A DNA stretch of 64,000 bases from Notospermus geniculatus (taxonomy: Eukaryota; Nemertea; Pilidiophora; Heteronemertea; Lineidae), in NCBI GenBank assembly GCA_002633025.1, contig NMRB01000042.1, positions 619,473 through 683,472 of the forward strand, given 5' to 3'. Within the stretch, counting starts at the first letter, position 1. The number at the start of each line of letters is the position of its first letter. The notes under the pieces were generated by a model. That model searched no databases. It was not told the origin of the DNA and was given only the letters and a program-made list of their open reading frames with translations. Below, in pieces: positions 41,601 through 53,259 of the stretch. Both the position numbers and the translations under genes were made by a program.

Positions 41601-43607
41601 GCGCAGTGCCAACAAATGAGTTCTTTCTTCTTTGGCTCTGAGAATCTTTGTTATCTGCTGTGTAAAGACAAAGGTAGAAGATAACTGGTAATTGCCTTAA
41701 AACCTGAAGATAACTGGCAATTGCCTTAAAACCCGGTTTTTCTAACGGAAACCCCTTATTTCATTTAATGGTATTGGTTTGAATCAGCTACATATAATTT
41801 CCAAGGGTTTTTGCTGTGGATAAATGCATTCTCACAGGTGTTATGGATCAGGTCTTGTTCGTGATTTGTTCCTGTATCAACCACTATCAGGAACAAGGCA
41901 TTGGACCTAATAATGTTTCATGACTTCTCACACAGTTCAATATCATCAAGTTCCCCATTTCATAATCTGCTAAGATGACAACTCCTTCTTGAAGTGAACT
42001 TTGGCTTTCCAACTACTCTTAACTGTAATTACTTTATACTAGGACCTACCTGACTCTGATTCCACGAGTGGTTCAATTATCTTAGCTGAACCAAAATCAG
42101 TGACCTGAATGTGCATGTCATCATTTAGGAGTATATTTTCTGGTTTCAAATCTCTGGAAAAAACACAAATATCCTAAACTGAAGCTACACGTGTGAGAAA
42201 GACAATAGGTTAGATTAATTCAGACCTCTTTCATATCTAGTTGATCAGTACCTCTACCAGTCGAATCTCCACCAATAAGATTTGGGGGTGAAAATTATTG
42301 TTTGACAGAACTGAATTGGGAATCTGTTAAGATTAACTAACTTAGAGAAACAAATTCAGATTACCTATGAATGATCCCCAAACTATGCATGTGTTCTAAT
42401 GCTAGGATTATTTCACCTGAGTAAACCTGGGTGCACTTCTCATCAAATGCACCCAGCTTTTTTATGTAGTCCAACAGTTCTCCCCGTCTTGCATAACTCA
42501 ATCCAAAATCTGTTGGAAAAGTTAAGGTAATTTCTGTTGTCTACGTCCAATGCCACACTGTCTGTTCTTGTATCATCCAAAACAAAACTGACACTGGGAA
42601 ATCCCATCCAATATCATGAACCAGATAACATTATCATTATAAATAAAGGCAGATAAGATACAAGGATACACAGCCTTTCAGGATCTTGAAATGTGAAGTA
42701 CATTTTGATGAAGAATGGGTGATTGTGCTTTGACAACATAGTGAACACTTCCTTCTCCCGTTTTACATACTGAGCTTTCTTTTCACGTAGGATATGTCTC
42801 TTCTCTAATACTTTCACTGAAAGATAGAGTTACTATATGAAAGTTACCCCCTTGTTAAAACATACAATTAAAATTACAAGGTTGCAACACAGTACCAGTT
42901 CAACTTTAAACAAACTTGATCACTTACTTGCATATTCCTTTTGCGTTGTCACTTCTTTGGCAAGTATAACCTGCAAATGGAGGGTTAATACAATTACACA
43001 GCAATTCATTCCTACTTCTCACCTCATATTGCATAATGGGAAAAGTTGTACCTTTCTTATTTATGCAAGTATTGCCCCAATGTATTCTGTTCTAAAAACT
43101 CAGAAATCGCTTGTCCCTTAATCCACATGAAGCTGCTCATCAGATTTCCCAAAGGTTCAGCCAAAATTCATGAACATAATCCAAATCTTGTGAATCATCA
43201 TCATCATCATCATCAAAGGGCCGAAGGTGATCCTGTTGGCCAGTGTCGACTACTAAGTTCCTTAGCATTAACACACGGAGAAATCACAAGTTAGAATTAG
43301 TCGGCCTGATTAAAATACTTACAGTAGAGAAAGAACCTTCTCCAATTACCTTCCCAAATTTGAAGTCATTTGGAGTTTTCTTGGGAGGCATCTTACTCTT
43401 GTCATCTGACACATCGCTACTTGTACTGGAAGTACGACTCGGGGATTTACTCGGAGGGCTTGGGACAGACTGAAAAAAAAGATGTTTTTTGTTACAAATG
43501 CAGAAAAGGGCACTTTTTATTATCCTCCACACCCAAACCCTGTCCCTGCCTGACTCTAGGCCCCTAACCCGGAACGACTTTACTTTACAATCCCTGGTGG
43601 TGGTCAT
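38619..43607 (-). CDS. PDPK1: 3-phosphoinositide-dependent protein kinase 1, 13 exons plus a duplicated block
   Basis: Ser/Thr kinase that activates AKT, S6K and other AGC kinases at the membrane after PIP3 binding. Exons (high to low): 43607-43584 (tentative), 43469-43323, 42970-42928, 42816-42670, 42509-42365, 42153-42050, 40790-40619 (or 41657-41486), 40419-40143, 39911-39811, 39564-39450, 39202-39105, 38975-38921, 38717-38619. This gives 508 residues in perfect phase. Motifs: [18 protein letters not shown] with the Gly-rich loop (51-57), Lys73 in YAMKVLEKRH, HRDLKPEN (168-175), DFG (188-190), and [13 protein letters not shown] with activation-loop Ser217 (human Ser241 equivalent). The C-terminal PH domain is about 387-508 ([40 protein letters not shown]). 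An ~870-bp tandem duplication (40344-42116) inserts an extra activation-loop exon and a hybrid exon. Only a transcript skipping one unit encodes the enzyme. The first exon (MTTTRDCK) is weakly supported. Confidence 0.95.
40344..41213. repeat. PDPK1 internal tandem duplication, unit 1
   Basis: 870 bp that realign with 41214-42116. The unit starts inside exon 8 (at the codons for NPVA) and ends inside a copy of exon 6 (at HIQVTDFG). It carries a full activation-loop exon at 40790-40619. Intron sequence is as similar between units as exon sequence, so the event is recent, or the two units are alleles. Confidence 0.95.
41151..41291 (-). pseudogene. Hybrid exon created at the PDPK1 duplication junction
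   Basis: The 5' part is the start of exon 8 ([20 protein letters not shown]), and the 3' part is the end of exon 6 ([18 protein letters not shown]). The acceptor and donor sites are intact at both ends. At the junction (near 41213) the reading frames disagree: read from the exon 8 frame it reaches a stop within 11 codons, before the donor. Including it would truncate the kinase inside the catalytic domain. Confidence 0.85.
41214..42116. repeat. PDPK1 internal tandem duplication, unit 2
   Basis: 903 bp matching unit 1 at about 97 percent by eye, plus a ~30-bp insertion near 41920. It contains the 5' part of exon 8, a second activation-loop exon (41657-41486) and the 3' part of exon 6. No microhomology is obvious at the junction. 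Confidence 0.95.
41486..41657 (-). CDS. PDPK1: Second copy of the PDPK1 activation-loop exon
   Basis: This 172-bp exon encodes [20 protein letters not shown] and continues through [10 protein letters not shown] to PPFR. It has intact CAG acceptor and GT donor sites and the same phase as the copy at 40790-40619. The two copies differ by at least one silent change (in the codons around YPSSD). Either could be used in a productive mRNA, so they are candidates for mutually exclusive exons if the duplication is real. Confidence 0.8.
43192..43216. repeat. ATC microsatellite in PDPK1 intron 2
   Basis: A run of about seven ATC/CAT triplets lies between exons 2 and 3. It is a simple-sequence repeat and likely polymorphic in length. 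Confidence 0.85.
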
Positions 43608-44458
43608 CGATTGACGGCGGAATAAGCCACATTTGTGATTGTCGACATGGGGATCATGTGATTGTTACGATTGTATTACAATAGAATTTCCATTGTGTGG
43701 GATTCCTGACCAGGGATTCTAAAGTTATGCCGGTTAATGGTCATGGTGTAGGCCTCCCCCCCTCCCCGACCGGAGTGCCCTGCCAGCACTCACTCAGCAC
43801 TCCAGCAGCAGTGCAGTCAGTGCAGTGCGAGTGCCACGAGTGGTCAAGACATGACAGACACGACAGAGTGTGCCAGCCGGCCGGCGAGCTAAGGGCTAAT
43901 TAGGCCTAGCCTATTATTCCGATTGATTTTGACAGGCAATGGATTTAACATTCTCAACACACAGGATAAACATGATAAAGGACGTATTTCACTTTTCGCA
44001 CCATTTTCCCATTAATGGATGGTTAGATGTGAACTTGTAACGATATTTTTGTCAACATGATCGTACGTCTGGCGAAACCTGAATTCATATTTTGAATGAG
44101 TTATAGGTGACGTCATAAGACACATACGAATTCAAAGGCTGTTATATTAGAGGGAGACTGGTCTCCCGCCGCGGGAGGCGAGAGTGGATTGCAAATGAAA
44201 TGGCCAGGGCCATTGTGCTCACCTCTGTGATAAGTCTCCATGGTTAAGTGTGAAACTGTGACTCTCATGGTCAATGTTGAGGATCAGTACAGAAAAGTTA
44301 AAGCTGAATACACCAAGAAGTATTTTATGATGTGATCAATATTATCAATCAATGACATAAACTCAGGTGATGGCACGTCCAGAAGGAGTACAATTTCTGA
44401 ATACAATGAATACAAGTGGTATTTGTGAACTAACTGCTCTCCTGTCTAGGTCACAGAT
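43608..44458. promoter_or_regulatory. Putative PDPK1 5' flank and promoter region
   Basis: Upstream of the tentative start codon is a locally GC-richer stretch (43740-43900, with GCCGGCCGGCGAGC) rich in CAGCACT/CAGTGCAG words. No TATA box is apparent. Promoter assignment is by position only. Confidence 0.35.
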
Positions 44459-44838
44459 GTCAAAAATTCTATTTTTCAAGATGGCCACCTGGTGGCCACA
44501 CGTGACGTTCGTTGCAACTGAAATTTTAGCAGGAACAGGATACTTGCATAGATATTTAGACAACATTGAAACATCGTAACATTTACTACCGATGAGATAT
44601 GGCCAAAGTCAATTTTTCAAGATGGCCACCTGGCAGCCATGTTGAAGTCCAATCGAACCGAAATTTGGCATATAAGTAGACGGTACCAAGACACATATTT
44701 AGGCACGGTTAAAGCATCCTAGCTACCCCTATTTATGAGGTGTGGGCCGAAGTCCATTTTTCAAGATAGCTCCCTGGCGGCCATATTTGACGTCGAATCT
44801 CACTGAAATTTACCATATATTTATATGGTACCNGAGAG
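44459..44838. repeat. Three diverged ~150-bp tandem repeat units
   Basis: Each unit begins TTTTTCAAGATGGCCACCTGG (the third unit is degenerate), continues CGGCCAT..TGACGTC..ACTGAAATTT.GCATAT and ends with GAGATATGGCCAAAGTC-like sequence. Starts are near 44467, 44613 and 44757. One undetermined base (44833) lies in the last unit. The similarity is moderate, so this is an old tandem array or a degraded dispersed element. Confidence 0.7.
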
Positions 44839-45571
44839 GTAGGCCTAGGCCTACACCCCTCCATGGTTCGGGTGTCCATCGTTCATGTCATTATTGTATG
44901 CCAAAGCCACTGTCTGTTGTCGACGTTATTGGCCTATACTCATTAGGCCTACATGTATGTAGGCCTAGGCCTATCTCAAGCCGCCCGGCTGAACCAACAA
45001 TCGACAATGACTGGTTCCGATTCCTCTGGGTAATGACATTTTGTATGAAAAAGGTAACTGTATTTTAAGTTTTTAGCATGGAAAAGTCATGGGAAAAGTC
45101 TTGCGGCGGAACGGCCGCGGGAGACATTTGCTAAACAGAGCCTTAGAGAATAGTGTTGCCGAAATACACCTTCCCACATTGACTAATTTTACATAATCTT
45201 ACATCACCTGGTTAATCTGAGCCACTGACCTAATTGCACCTTGCACCCCTCTGGTTATAAGTGAGTCATGCCAATCCACTATTAAGTAGGACATTGTGTA
45301 TCAAGGCAAGGGGAATGCATAATGGTTACGGCCCAAACAGGCCGGGCTACAAATTCAGCATTGTAAAATCGTTAATTTTCATCGGATTTGAAAATTTAAA
45401 GCAGTTTTTTGATATAGCAAAGAATTCTCTGTTCAACTGCATAACTTTCCGGCAAGGCAACAGCCAAACAATAGGATTACACATGATTACGCAAAGTCAA
45501 CATCTCAGCTCTCCAAATCGGACCCCTCTGAAACGCGTTTCACAGGGGTCCAATGGGTCAGTGGAGCCTAA

Positions 45572-45720
45572 GGCTGCTTTTCCACGAGACGTTTGCGGGC
45601 GCGGAATAGGAGGCGGGCGCGGGTGGAAAAAATCGAACCAACGTATTTCCCATTAGCTGTTTCACCCGCACCCGCTCCCGCCACCGAAACCGCGTCCGCA
45701 AACGTCTCGTGGAAAANGCG
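45572..45720. mobile_element. 149-bp GC-rich palindromic MITE
   Basis: GGCTGCTTTTCCACGAGACG and GTTTGCGGGCGCGG at the left are mirrored by CCGCGTCCGCAAACGTCTCG and GGAAAANGCGG at the right. It has long arms (about 40 bp) and a short AT-rich loop. One undetermined base falls in the right arm (45717). Confidence 0.8.
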
Positions 45721-45843
45721 GGAACCAGTCCACATGTTCTATGTGGGAAATTGTTTTATTGTATAACATTTTTAATAATGGTACTTTTGCTCCTAGAGTG
45801 CCTTATGAATGATTAATAAACTCTTCCAATGCAAATTCTATCT

Positions 45844-45940
45844 GGTTACGAGCTCGAGGTTACGAGTTGACCGAAGTACGAGTTGACTCGAGTTACGAGT
45901 TGACTTGGTTACGAGTTGACCCAGGTACGAGTTGACCAGT
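45844..45940. repeat. Minisatellite TTACGAGTTGAC, about six units
   Basis: Tandem 15-17-bp variants of GGTTACGAGTTGACC run without interruption and resume as GGTTACGAGTTA at 46099 after the MITE. The transposon therefore inserted into the array. Confidence 0.85.
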
Positions 45941-46095
45941 GGCCGGTTGCACAAAAGTTAAAAATCACTGTTAGTTCATCTTGGCGTTAACTTATCCCAA
46001 AATGTTAGTTTTGTAAGTTAACACCAAGTTACGGGTTTTAACAGGAAAAGTTAAATTAACAGACTTTTATCTTTTCAACTTTTGTGCAACCGGCC
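45941..46095. mobile_element. 155-bp MITE, TIR GGCCGGTTGCACAAAAGTT
   Basis: Both ends carry GGCCGGTTGCACAAAAGTT in inverted orientation. Inner TTAACACCAAG/CTTGGCGTTAA arms are also paired. The terminus is shared with the element ends at 20438 and 28880. It is inserted in the TTACGAGTTGAC minisatellite. Confidence 0.88.
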
Positions 46096-46186
46096 CCTGG
46101 TTACGAGTTATTTCTCCATTTGAACCTATGGCCAGAAACAACCGGCCTTGAGCGACTCATTTTTGAGGTGGAAAATACCCAATTCT

Positions 46187-46525
46187 AATTCAGCCGTCCA
46201 ATGCATAAACTTCATTTTTCATAGTTTTGAGAAAAATTGATATAGAAAATTTCAGGAAATCCAGAGCCAAATACAATGCAAAAAGGCAGTAACTTCCAAT
46301 GCATTTTCCCAGTACTTTTTGGAGATACTGCCTTTTTGCATTGTTTTTGGGTTGGGGTAGTGAAGTTACTGCCTTTTGATCATGGTCTAATTCTTTAAAT
46401 ACTGGGAATTGGAGTTAAATGGTACATCAGGAAGGTGAAGTTTCAAGAGCTGATTCCAAAATGACCAAAAGGTGTCTCTGTCCCAAAATGGGAGTTACTG
46501 CCTTTATGCATTGGACGGCTGAATT
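46187..46525. mobile_element. 339-bp MITE, TIR AATTCAGCCGTCCAATGCAT
   Basis: AATTCAGCCGTCCAATGCAT and its reverse complement bound the unit. Inside, ACAATGCAAAAAGGCAGTAA and ACTGCCTTTTTGCATTG form a second, inner inverted pair, and GGGAGTTACTGCC adds a third. No protein coding. Confidence 0.85.
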
Positions 46526-47011
46526 AAAAGCGATAACTTCAACGAATATTTCGTTATTTTTTCATTCTGTTCCATTTCCCATTGGTTTCTCACAATTCCT
46601 TCCCTACCCGGACAGGCGCACCCTTCCAAGATTTTAGCCTACTATATATAAGTAGTCTCAAGATCGCGCCCCGATGCCGAACACGTGCTTCCCGCGGAAT
46701 TCTGTCGCGCTTCTATATTGCGACTTCAGCATTTCAATCTGTCATTATATTTCAAAGTCCATTTCCCCGAAATCTCTGCTTGCATTCTTCAAAAACTTAT
46801 TTGGCTGAATCCAGGAAAGAATGCTCTTTCCATTCATATCAAATTCGTTTGCCAATTTCTTTCCAGACTTGAACATTGAATGACTGGGTAGGCCTATAGT
46901 ACTTCAGACCGCCGGCCTTAGCGAAAACGTCGGCAGCGAAACGGGAAGACGACGGTGGCAACTATAGGGCCGTCGCCCCGTTCTGTTTACGTTGCACGAA
47001 AAAAAAACATT

Positions 47012-47155
47012 AGGGAGGTGGAGATAGCGACTTATCACGGATCCTACGTAGGCCTAGAAACGGATCGAAATGTACACAAAATTTGTCCTCGTTTACAGAA
47101 TTCTATCAGTATACGTAATAAGGATCCGTGATATGTCGCTGATCTCAATCTCCCT
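47012..47155. mobile_element. 144-bp MITE, TIR AGGGAG.TGGAGATAGCGAC
   Basis: AGGGAGGTGGAGATAGCGAC..ATCACGGATCCT pairs with AGGATCCGTGATATGTCGCTGATCTCAATCTCCCT-type sequence at the right (35 bp with a few mismatches). Confidence 0.75.
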
Positions 47156-48742
47156 GCAGTCTACATGGTCTCGTACCAAGTTTCACACACTAACAGGAAA
47201 TAAGAGAAAATCACGAATTAACGTAAGAAGGCATTCGGTAGCGAAAGCGTGTAACGAAACGACCAAAACGAAACGACCAAACCCGTGTAACGAAACGGCC
47301 ATTATGTTAAACGAACTGACTGTAACGAGGCAGGCCACGTAACGAACGACCAGTGATATCGATTTGACTTGTAGAAATCCGCAGAAATATCTTACCATCC
47401 TTATTTTTACTTTACTTACTTTCCAAAATAACAAATCTATTATTTTTTGTGTTATTTGAAATGTGTTATTGGCTGCTTGCTGATTAAAAATGGGCTCAAA
47501 TGTGAACAAACTCTCATGCAATGCCACCATGGTAACTACATGAGGAGATGACATGATGAAAACACAGGATAGGCAAAGAAGGGGGAGAACGAATACCGGT
47601 ACTAGTAGGTTGGGATACCACTGGGAATGTACCCACCTACCAATAAAATAGAACAGCAAATCCCAGTTCCATGACGTCACCAAAGTCTGGTGTTGCAGCT
47701 GAACGGCAGGTGGCGCTAAAATTGTCAGTGCCGCCTGTCGTTGGGCTGCGGAACTAAACTTCTCCCCAAATAGATCAAAACCCATCTCTGCTCTGCCGCC
47801 AGTAAACATGGTAAATAAACGAAGACAAAAACAGACAAAACTTAAGTCATGTTTACTTTGTCAATCAGAGACCTCCCTGTATTCACTTGGAAGTAGGTAA
47901 TTGTCGAAACTCCTGACGATTAATCCAGAAATGACGTCATTTCTTACTTCAGAGGCAGGTTCATCCGGGACTTCGTCATGGTGGCACTCTGCCTATGAGT
48001 TGCACTGAGCCATGCAAAATTCTAAATTATCAACTACGGAAACACGTTTCCTTCAGGAAGTGGGTATAAAATTGAAGCCAACTAAAAGAGTGATTGTTTA
48101 ACAAAATACAAAATCAAAATGTTTGCATTTATAGGTAGTGCTAGTGGGTTGACAAGTGATGACAAGACAGCGGAGCGCTGCTCCACGACCCCAGCACTCA
48201 GCAGCACTGCACACGCATACACAGCAAGCACAGCACAGCAGCAGGCAAAAAGCTGACTAATCGACTGAATCTTCCAAAATGCCGGTTTGCGTTTCTAAAT
48301 ATGAGATTANGGGTGAATCTTGAACCTAAAAATTTTGCCCAAAAGTGAATAAAGGTGAATGCTTGAGGGGGGTGGGTTCAAGGTTCTGATTGACGGGTGC
48401 ATTAATGACTTGGAGGAATATGTTGATATATTATTACTGACAGGAGAAACTGCGAGCGCACTTCAAAGGTTTCATCATCGTCACCGCCGATCCCTACATG
48501 TATTGGGCTAACGAGGTGTTAATTACCAAACAAACAAACCTCACGAGTGATTCCGCGACTTCTGACTTTTCTGAGTAAGTTTCGACTATTTCCGTAAGAG
48601 GTGTCCCGGATGTAAATAGCTTGAATTACTAGTCTATGGAAGCTAAGATGGCGGCTTGTAGAACAGGCTGATTTTCAAAAACTGATCAACATCGTCGACG
48701 CCCCACTGCGCCATATCATGAGAAAGATCAACATCTCATCTT
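47156..48742. other. Non-coding stretch with AACGAAACGACC-type simple repeats
   Basis: 47260-47350 holds irregular CGAAACGACC/CGTAACGAA repeats. A 208-codon minus-strand frame (47183-47809) runs through them but has no splice or family support. One undetermined base is at 48310. Nothing else is recognised. Confidence 0.5.
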
Positions 48743-49086
48743 TTAAAGGAGTTCGACGTCCAAGTTGTAAACAAACCAGTTTGTTTACAAACAGTGGTCA
48801 GCAAACTAGTTTTATTCCTTCGTGAAGGTGGCAGCACCAGTAGCGCCCCGTGATCGTTAGACTGGTGCCCGGTCCAATGCAACTCACTCAACCACTCACT
48901 GCTTCTCTATCCACGCTGTGCTGCCACCTATTATCGGTGATATGTACTGAAGTGAATATCTAGTCTCGCGCAGCCAACCGTTTCGTTCCGCAGGTACTGC
49001 GACACAAACGTTCGATCCTCAGATTCGGCTGGGTGACCGAGACTAGTGAATATCGTGTTTACAACTTGGACGTCCAGCTCCTTTAA
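48743..49086. mobile_element. 344-bp MITE, TIR TTAAAGGAG.TCGACGTCCAA
   Basis: TTAAAGGAGTTCGACGTCCA.GTTGTAAAC at the left is mirrored by GTTTACAACTTGGACGTCCA..CTCCTTTAA at the right. An inner GTAAACAAACCAGTTTGTTTAC palindrome lies beside the left arm. Confidence 0.85.
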
Positions 49087-49461
49087 GATCACTTAATGTC
49101 ACCCTCGGGACTTTATGAGAAATAAAGTTTATTCAGTTTGAATCTACGTGCCTTCAACATTTTCGCCATCCATATCATTTCAAGAAAAATGGTGTAAAAT
49201 GTGTAAATTTTGTTTGATTTTCATGAATGAAAGCTTAAAATACCGATCTCAATTTCGTCTTTCCTGGTCTTACGAGTGCGCAGGTAATCTGTGGATACAA
49301 ACAGTGCATTTTCAGACTGCACATGTTCAAATACCGGCACGTAGTACCACCAGCTCACGCTAGATGGCAGTGACAATCTGCGTCCGTACTGATGATCACT
49401 TCAAGCGAGTGTGCTTAATTGCATTGCTGTGCAAACACTGCGGGCCTTTGTGTTCCATTAT

Positions 49462-50600
49462 TTGGGGAGGTGAGAAAAAGGGATTATAGAGGGGCAATTA
49501 TTGGTAGCTCGCTGTTTCTCCTGTCAATATAATTCCTCCAAGCACCATCCAAGATGGTTCAAGTCGTGAAGTGGAAACTGATCATGGCTTCATGATCTTG
49601 CGCGACCTGCCGGTGATCAGTCGGTCCTTCCATTCATTCATTTCAACACCAAGTCATCAGTTCTTCATTCATTCATTCAGAATAGGCCTAGGCCCCTTTT
49701 GAATCGAAAGACGTGAGTGGGTAGGCCTACTATTAGGCCTAGGGTCATATTTAAAAAACAACATCCTCCTCATCCCAGATCAAAACGTGAATGATGTACG
49801 TACTGTTCATGTACCGGGTAGGCCTACACCGTATGCATTTTGACTTGGAAACTCGTTGGAAAAGAACAAGACTTGTGGTCATAAAACTAGGCTATGTGTA
49901 ATGTGAAACAAATACCTTGGTTAAGAGGGCCTATGAAATCTTAAGCACGTATCATACCTGGTCCCTTTACTTGCAGTGAAGAAAGTAAAAGAAGGAATGG
50001 CGCAATGAATAATTCCCCTTTGAAAGAAGAAAATACACCCATACAGTTTATATAGTATCATCTGTACTAACCTATGTAGGCTTGTGTGCCATCTGGCGAA
50101 ATGATGTAGACCATTTTTTAGTGTGTCAGATTTTCCACCTCTGGTTTCATGACAACCAATTTCAACATGGTTTTTACTGAAGTTCATATACATGTATTTC
50201 GTCGATCACTTGAAGTTCTTTAACAAATTTTCTCCAATAAAAGGAGTAGTGAAGAGCCATATTTCATAACATATGGGAAGGTTTCAGTTCATATTTTGGA
50301 ATTCATTTCTCAGTTGTCTGCCCATGACCTTCTGCTGCATTTCTTGTAGGATTTAAGCGTTTCCCATCAGTTCCTCTTTAAGAGAAAGATCCTTTTTCAC
50401 CCCTCATGACAGTAACCACAGGTAGGCCTATTTGTCATGTCTCCCGGTTGTGACATGTAATTTTCGACATGACACATGTAGCGGTTGGCAGGGAAATAAA
50501 GTTCAGTTAAATATAGAGTGAGACAATATAAATCGGATTGGTTTCAGTCATTGATCTCCCTTCATGCAGGTACAAGTAGGTATGTGTTCTGTCTGTACAT
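49462..50600. repeat. 1.1-kb tandem duplication, unit 1
   Basis: It starts TTTGGGGAGGTGAGAAAAAG and matches 50607-51733 along its length, with a few percent substitutions and small indels of ATGT and GACATG type. No conserved frame is preserved across both units, so it is treated as non-coding. Confidence 0.9.
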
Positions 50601-50606
50601 TGTTTG

Positions 50607-51733
50607 GGGAGGTGTGAAAAAGGGATTATAGAGGGGCAATTATTGGTAGCTTGCTGTTTCTCCTGTCAATATAATTCCTCCAAGCACCATCCAAGATGGT
50701 TCAAGTCGTGAAGCGGAAACTGATCATGGCTTCATGATCTTGCGCGACCTGCCGGTGATCAGTCGGTCCTTCCACTCATTCATTTCAACACCAAGTCATC
50801 AGTTCTTCATTCATTCATTCAGAATAGGCCTAGGCCCCTTTCGAATTGAAAGTCGTGAGTGGGTAGGCCTACTATTAGGCCTAGGGTCATATTTAAAAAA
50901 CAACATCCTCATCCCAGATCAAAACGCGAATGATGTACGTTCTGTTCATGTACCGGGTAGGCCTACACCGTATGCATTTTGACTTGGAAACTCGTTGGAA
51001 AAGAACAAGACTTGTGGTCATAAAACTAGGCTATGTGTAATGTGAAACAAATACCTTGGTTAAGAGGGCCTATGAAATCTTCCGCACGTATCATGTACCT
51101 GGTCCCTTTACTTGCAGTGAAGAAAGTAAAAGAAGGAATGGCGCAATGAATAATTCCCCTTTGAAAGAAGAAAATACACCCATACAGTTTACATAGTATC
51201 ATCTGTACTAACCTATGTAGGCTTGTGTGCCATCTGGCGAAATGATGTATGTAGACCATTTGTTAGTGTGTCAGATTTTCCACCTCTGGTTTCATGACAA
51301 CCAATTTCAACATGGTTTTTACTGAAGTTCATATACATGACCATGTCATGTATTTCGTCGATCACTTGAAGTTCTTTAACAAATTTTCTCCAATAAAAGG
51401 AGTAGTGAAGAGCGATATTTCAAATAACATATGGGAAGGTTTCAGTTCATATTTTGGAATTCATTTCTCAGTTGTCTGCCCATGACCTTCTGCTGCATTT
51501 GTTGTAGGATTTAAGCGTTTCCCATCAGTTCCTCTTTAAGAGAGAGAAAGATCCTTTTTCACCCCTCATGACAGTAACCACAGGTAGGCCTATTTGTCAT
51601 GTCTCCCGGTTGTGACATGTAATTTTCGACATACATGTAGCGGTTGGCAGGGAAATATAGAGTGAGACAATATAAATCGGATTGGTTTCAGTCATTGATC
51701 TCCCTTCATGCAGGTACAAGTAGGTATGTGTTC
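50607..51733. repeat. 1.1-kb tandem duplication, unit 2
   Basis: Second unit of the 49462-50600 duplication, ending GTATGTGTTCTGTCTGT, after which the flank is unique. No gene is recognised. Confidence 0.9.
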
Positions 51734-52867
51734 TGTCTGTGGCTCCTGCTCTTACTTCCTTATAGCTGAAATCATTATTATTAGGTCAACTCAAGTTTAT
51801 CCAGGAAGGAAGTTGAAAATTATGACTGATGTGCTCATTCCTATCGTCTGCATGAAAAATGTTTGTGTACAAGATTTTATAGGCCATGGCGCATTCAGTA
51901 GGCCTAAATATCTGACCTCTATTTTCACGTCTGCTTTTAATGGTAGTCTTTTCTGGATGTAGACTGCAATGCCGTGGCAGACTATTCAAATTCGAAATTC
52001 CTATCAAAGGTATTACCAGAATTGGGCAAATGTTGAAAAGAGTGCCTTGTTAAAAATGCATAGGCCTACCCGTAAGTGAAACCAGGAAGTCATATACTTC
52101 CTTCCTGCAGTACAAAGATACACTGTATGTTGCATGCATCAAGTATACATGTGCCGTTGATCAACTTGCCCAGTTGCAAGAAATTATTCTTTAGCATATT
52201 TGTGTTGTTTGAAGAACCTAAAAACTGGCTTCATTTGTTGGAAATAGGTCTGGGTGAGTTTCATTTTGAAAATCAATGCCAGCTATTTAATACCATCAAG
52301 CAGCAATGGTTGTGCATGTTTTCAGTTGACATGTTCCCCTCTTGCTACTCAATCTGTGTTGGAATTTGATATGAGGTGTGTAATACCAACTGAATAACCC
52401 ATTCATTGTTGTGTGATGTACATAAGCTGTGGAGCTTTAAAATCAATTTTTGAGGAGGGTATGGGCTGTGAATTCTGAACTAAAGTATTGATGAAGCTTG
52501 TGCTCGCAATGACTGTCTGAACTGAATACCCATGTGAGGATGGATCATGGGTAGTGTAAACTCATCGGTAAAATCCATTGTCTTCCTGATTTGAATTTTG
52601 CCATATGTAGAGACACTCCTTTTTCATGGTGTGTGTTTGTTGTAGCAATATCGGTATCTCATACCATTGACTTGGTTGTCAGACATTGGCCTGTGATACT
52701 TGGTTTCAAGCAGTTCTGTCTGAGTTTTGATTTACTGGTTCTCTTGATAAACTTGGCTTTTGTGTTGAGTCGCTTTTTGCTTTCTTTGGAATATTTGATC
52801 CTCAATTTCCCATTCAAAATTGGATCACTTGATGGCTAATCCTACCAAGATGCTCAATTTTTGAGTA
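51734..52867. other. Non-coding stretch, nothing recognised
   Basis: T-rich on the plus strand, with several open frames under 100 codons and no splice or motif support. Confidence 0.5.
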
Positions 52868-53259
52868 CTATTTTCGTGACTATAGGGTGCACCTGACTAT
52901 AAGGCGCACCCCCTAATTTCACCCTAAACCCTTGATGAAATCCATACATAAGATGCACCTCCCTATAAGATGCACCTCCCTATGACGCAGTTTCAGGTGA
53001 ACCACAGCAATGCTTCAGTGCACACATTACACACATACAATGTATTGGCTGGTCAGTCTGCGTTGTTATGCATCAAACTGGTCCTGGTTGTATGATTAAT
53101 TAGCTTGTTGTGACAAGCTAATTAGCTTGTTGTGACACTTCTGATCAAATTTTCCGACTCTATCTGCAGATAAGGCGCACCACCCTATAAGGCGCACCCC
53201 CAATTTTAGACCCTTCTTCATGAAAAAAAGCCGCGCCTTATAGCCGAAAAATACGGTAC
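52868..53259. mobile_element. Degenerate TATAAGGCGCACC element
   Basis: The left end reads TATTTTCGTGACTATAGGGTG and the right end CCTTATAGCCGAAAAATACGG. TATAAGGCGCACC or TAAGATGCACC words repeat inside both flanks. Two copies of TTAGCTTGTTGTGACA lie in the middle. It is a diverged TIR element. Confidence 0.7.

Noticed and set aside
47183-47809. 208-codon minus-strand open frame starting MFTGGRAEMGFDL
   Set aside because: Its 3' part runs through AACGAAACGACC simple repeats, it has no family resemblance, and no splice or conservation evidence supports it.
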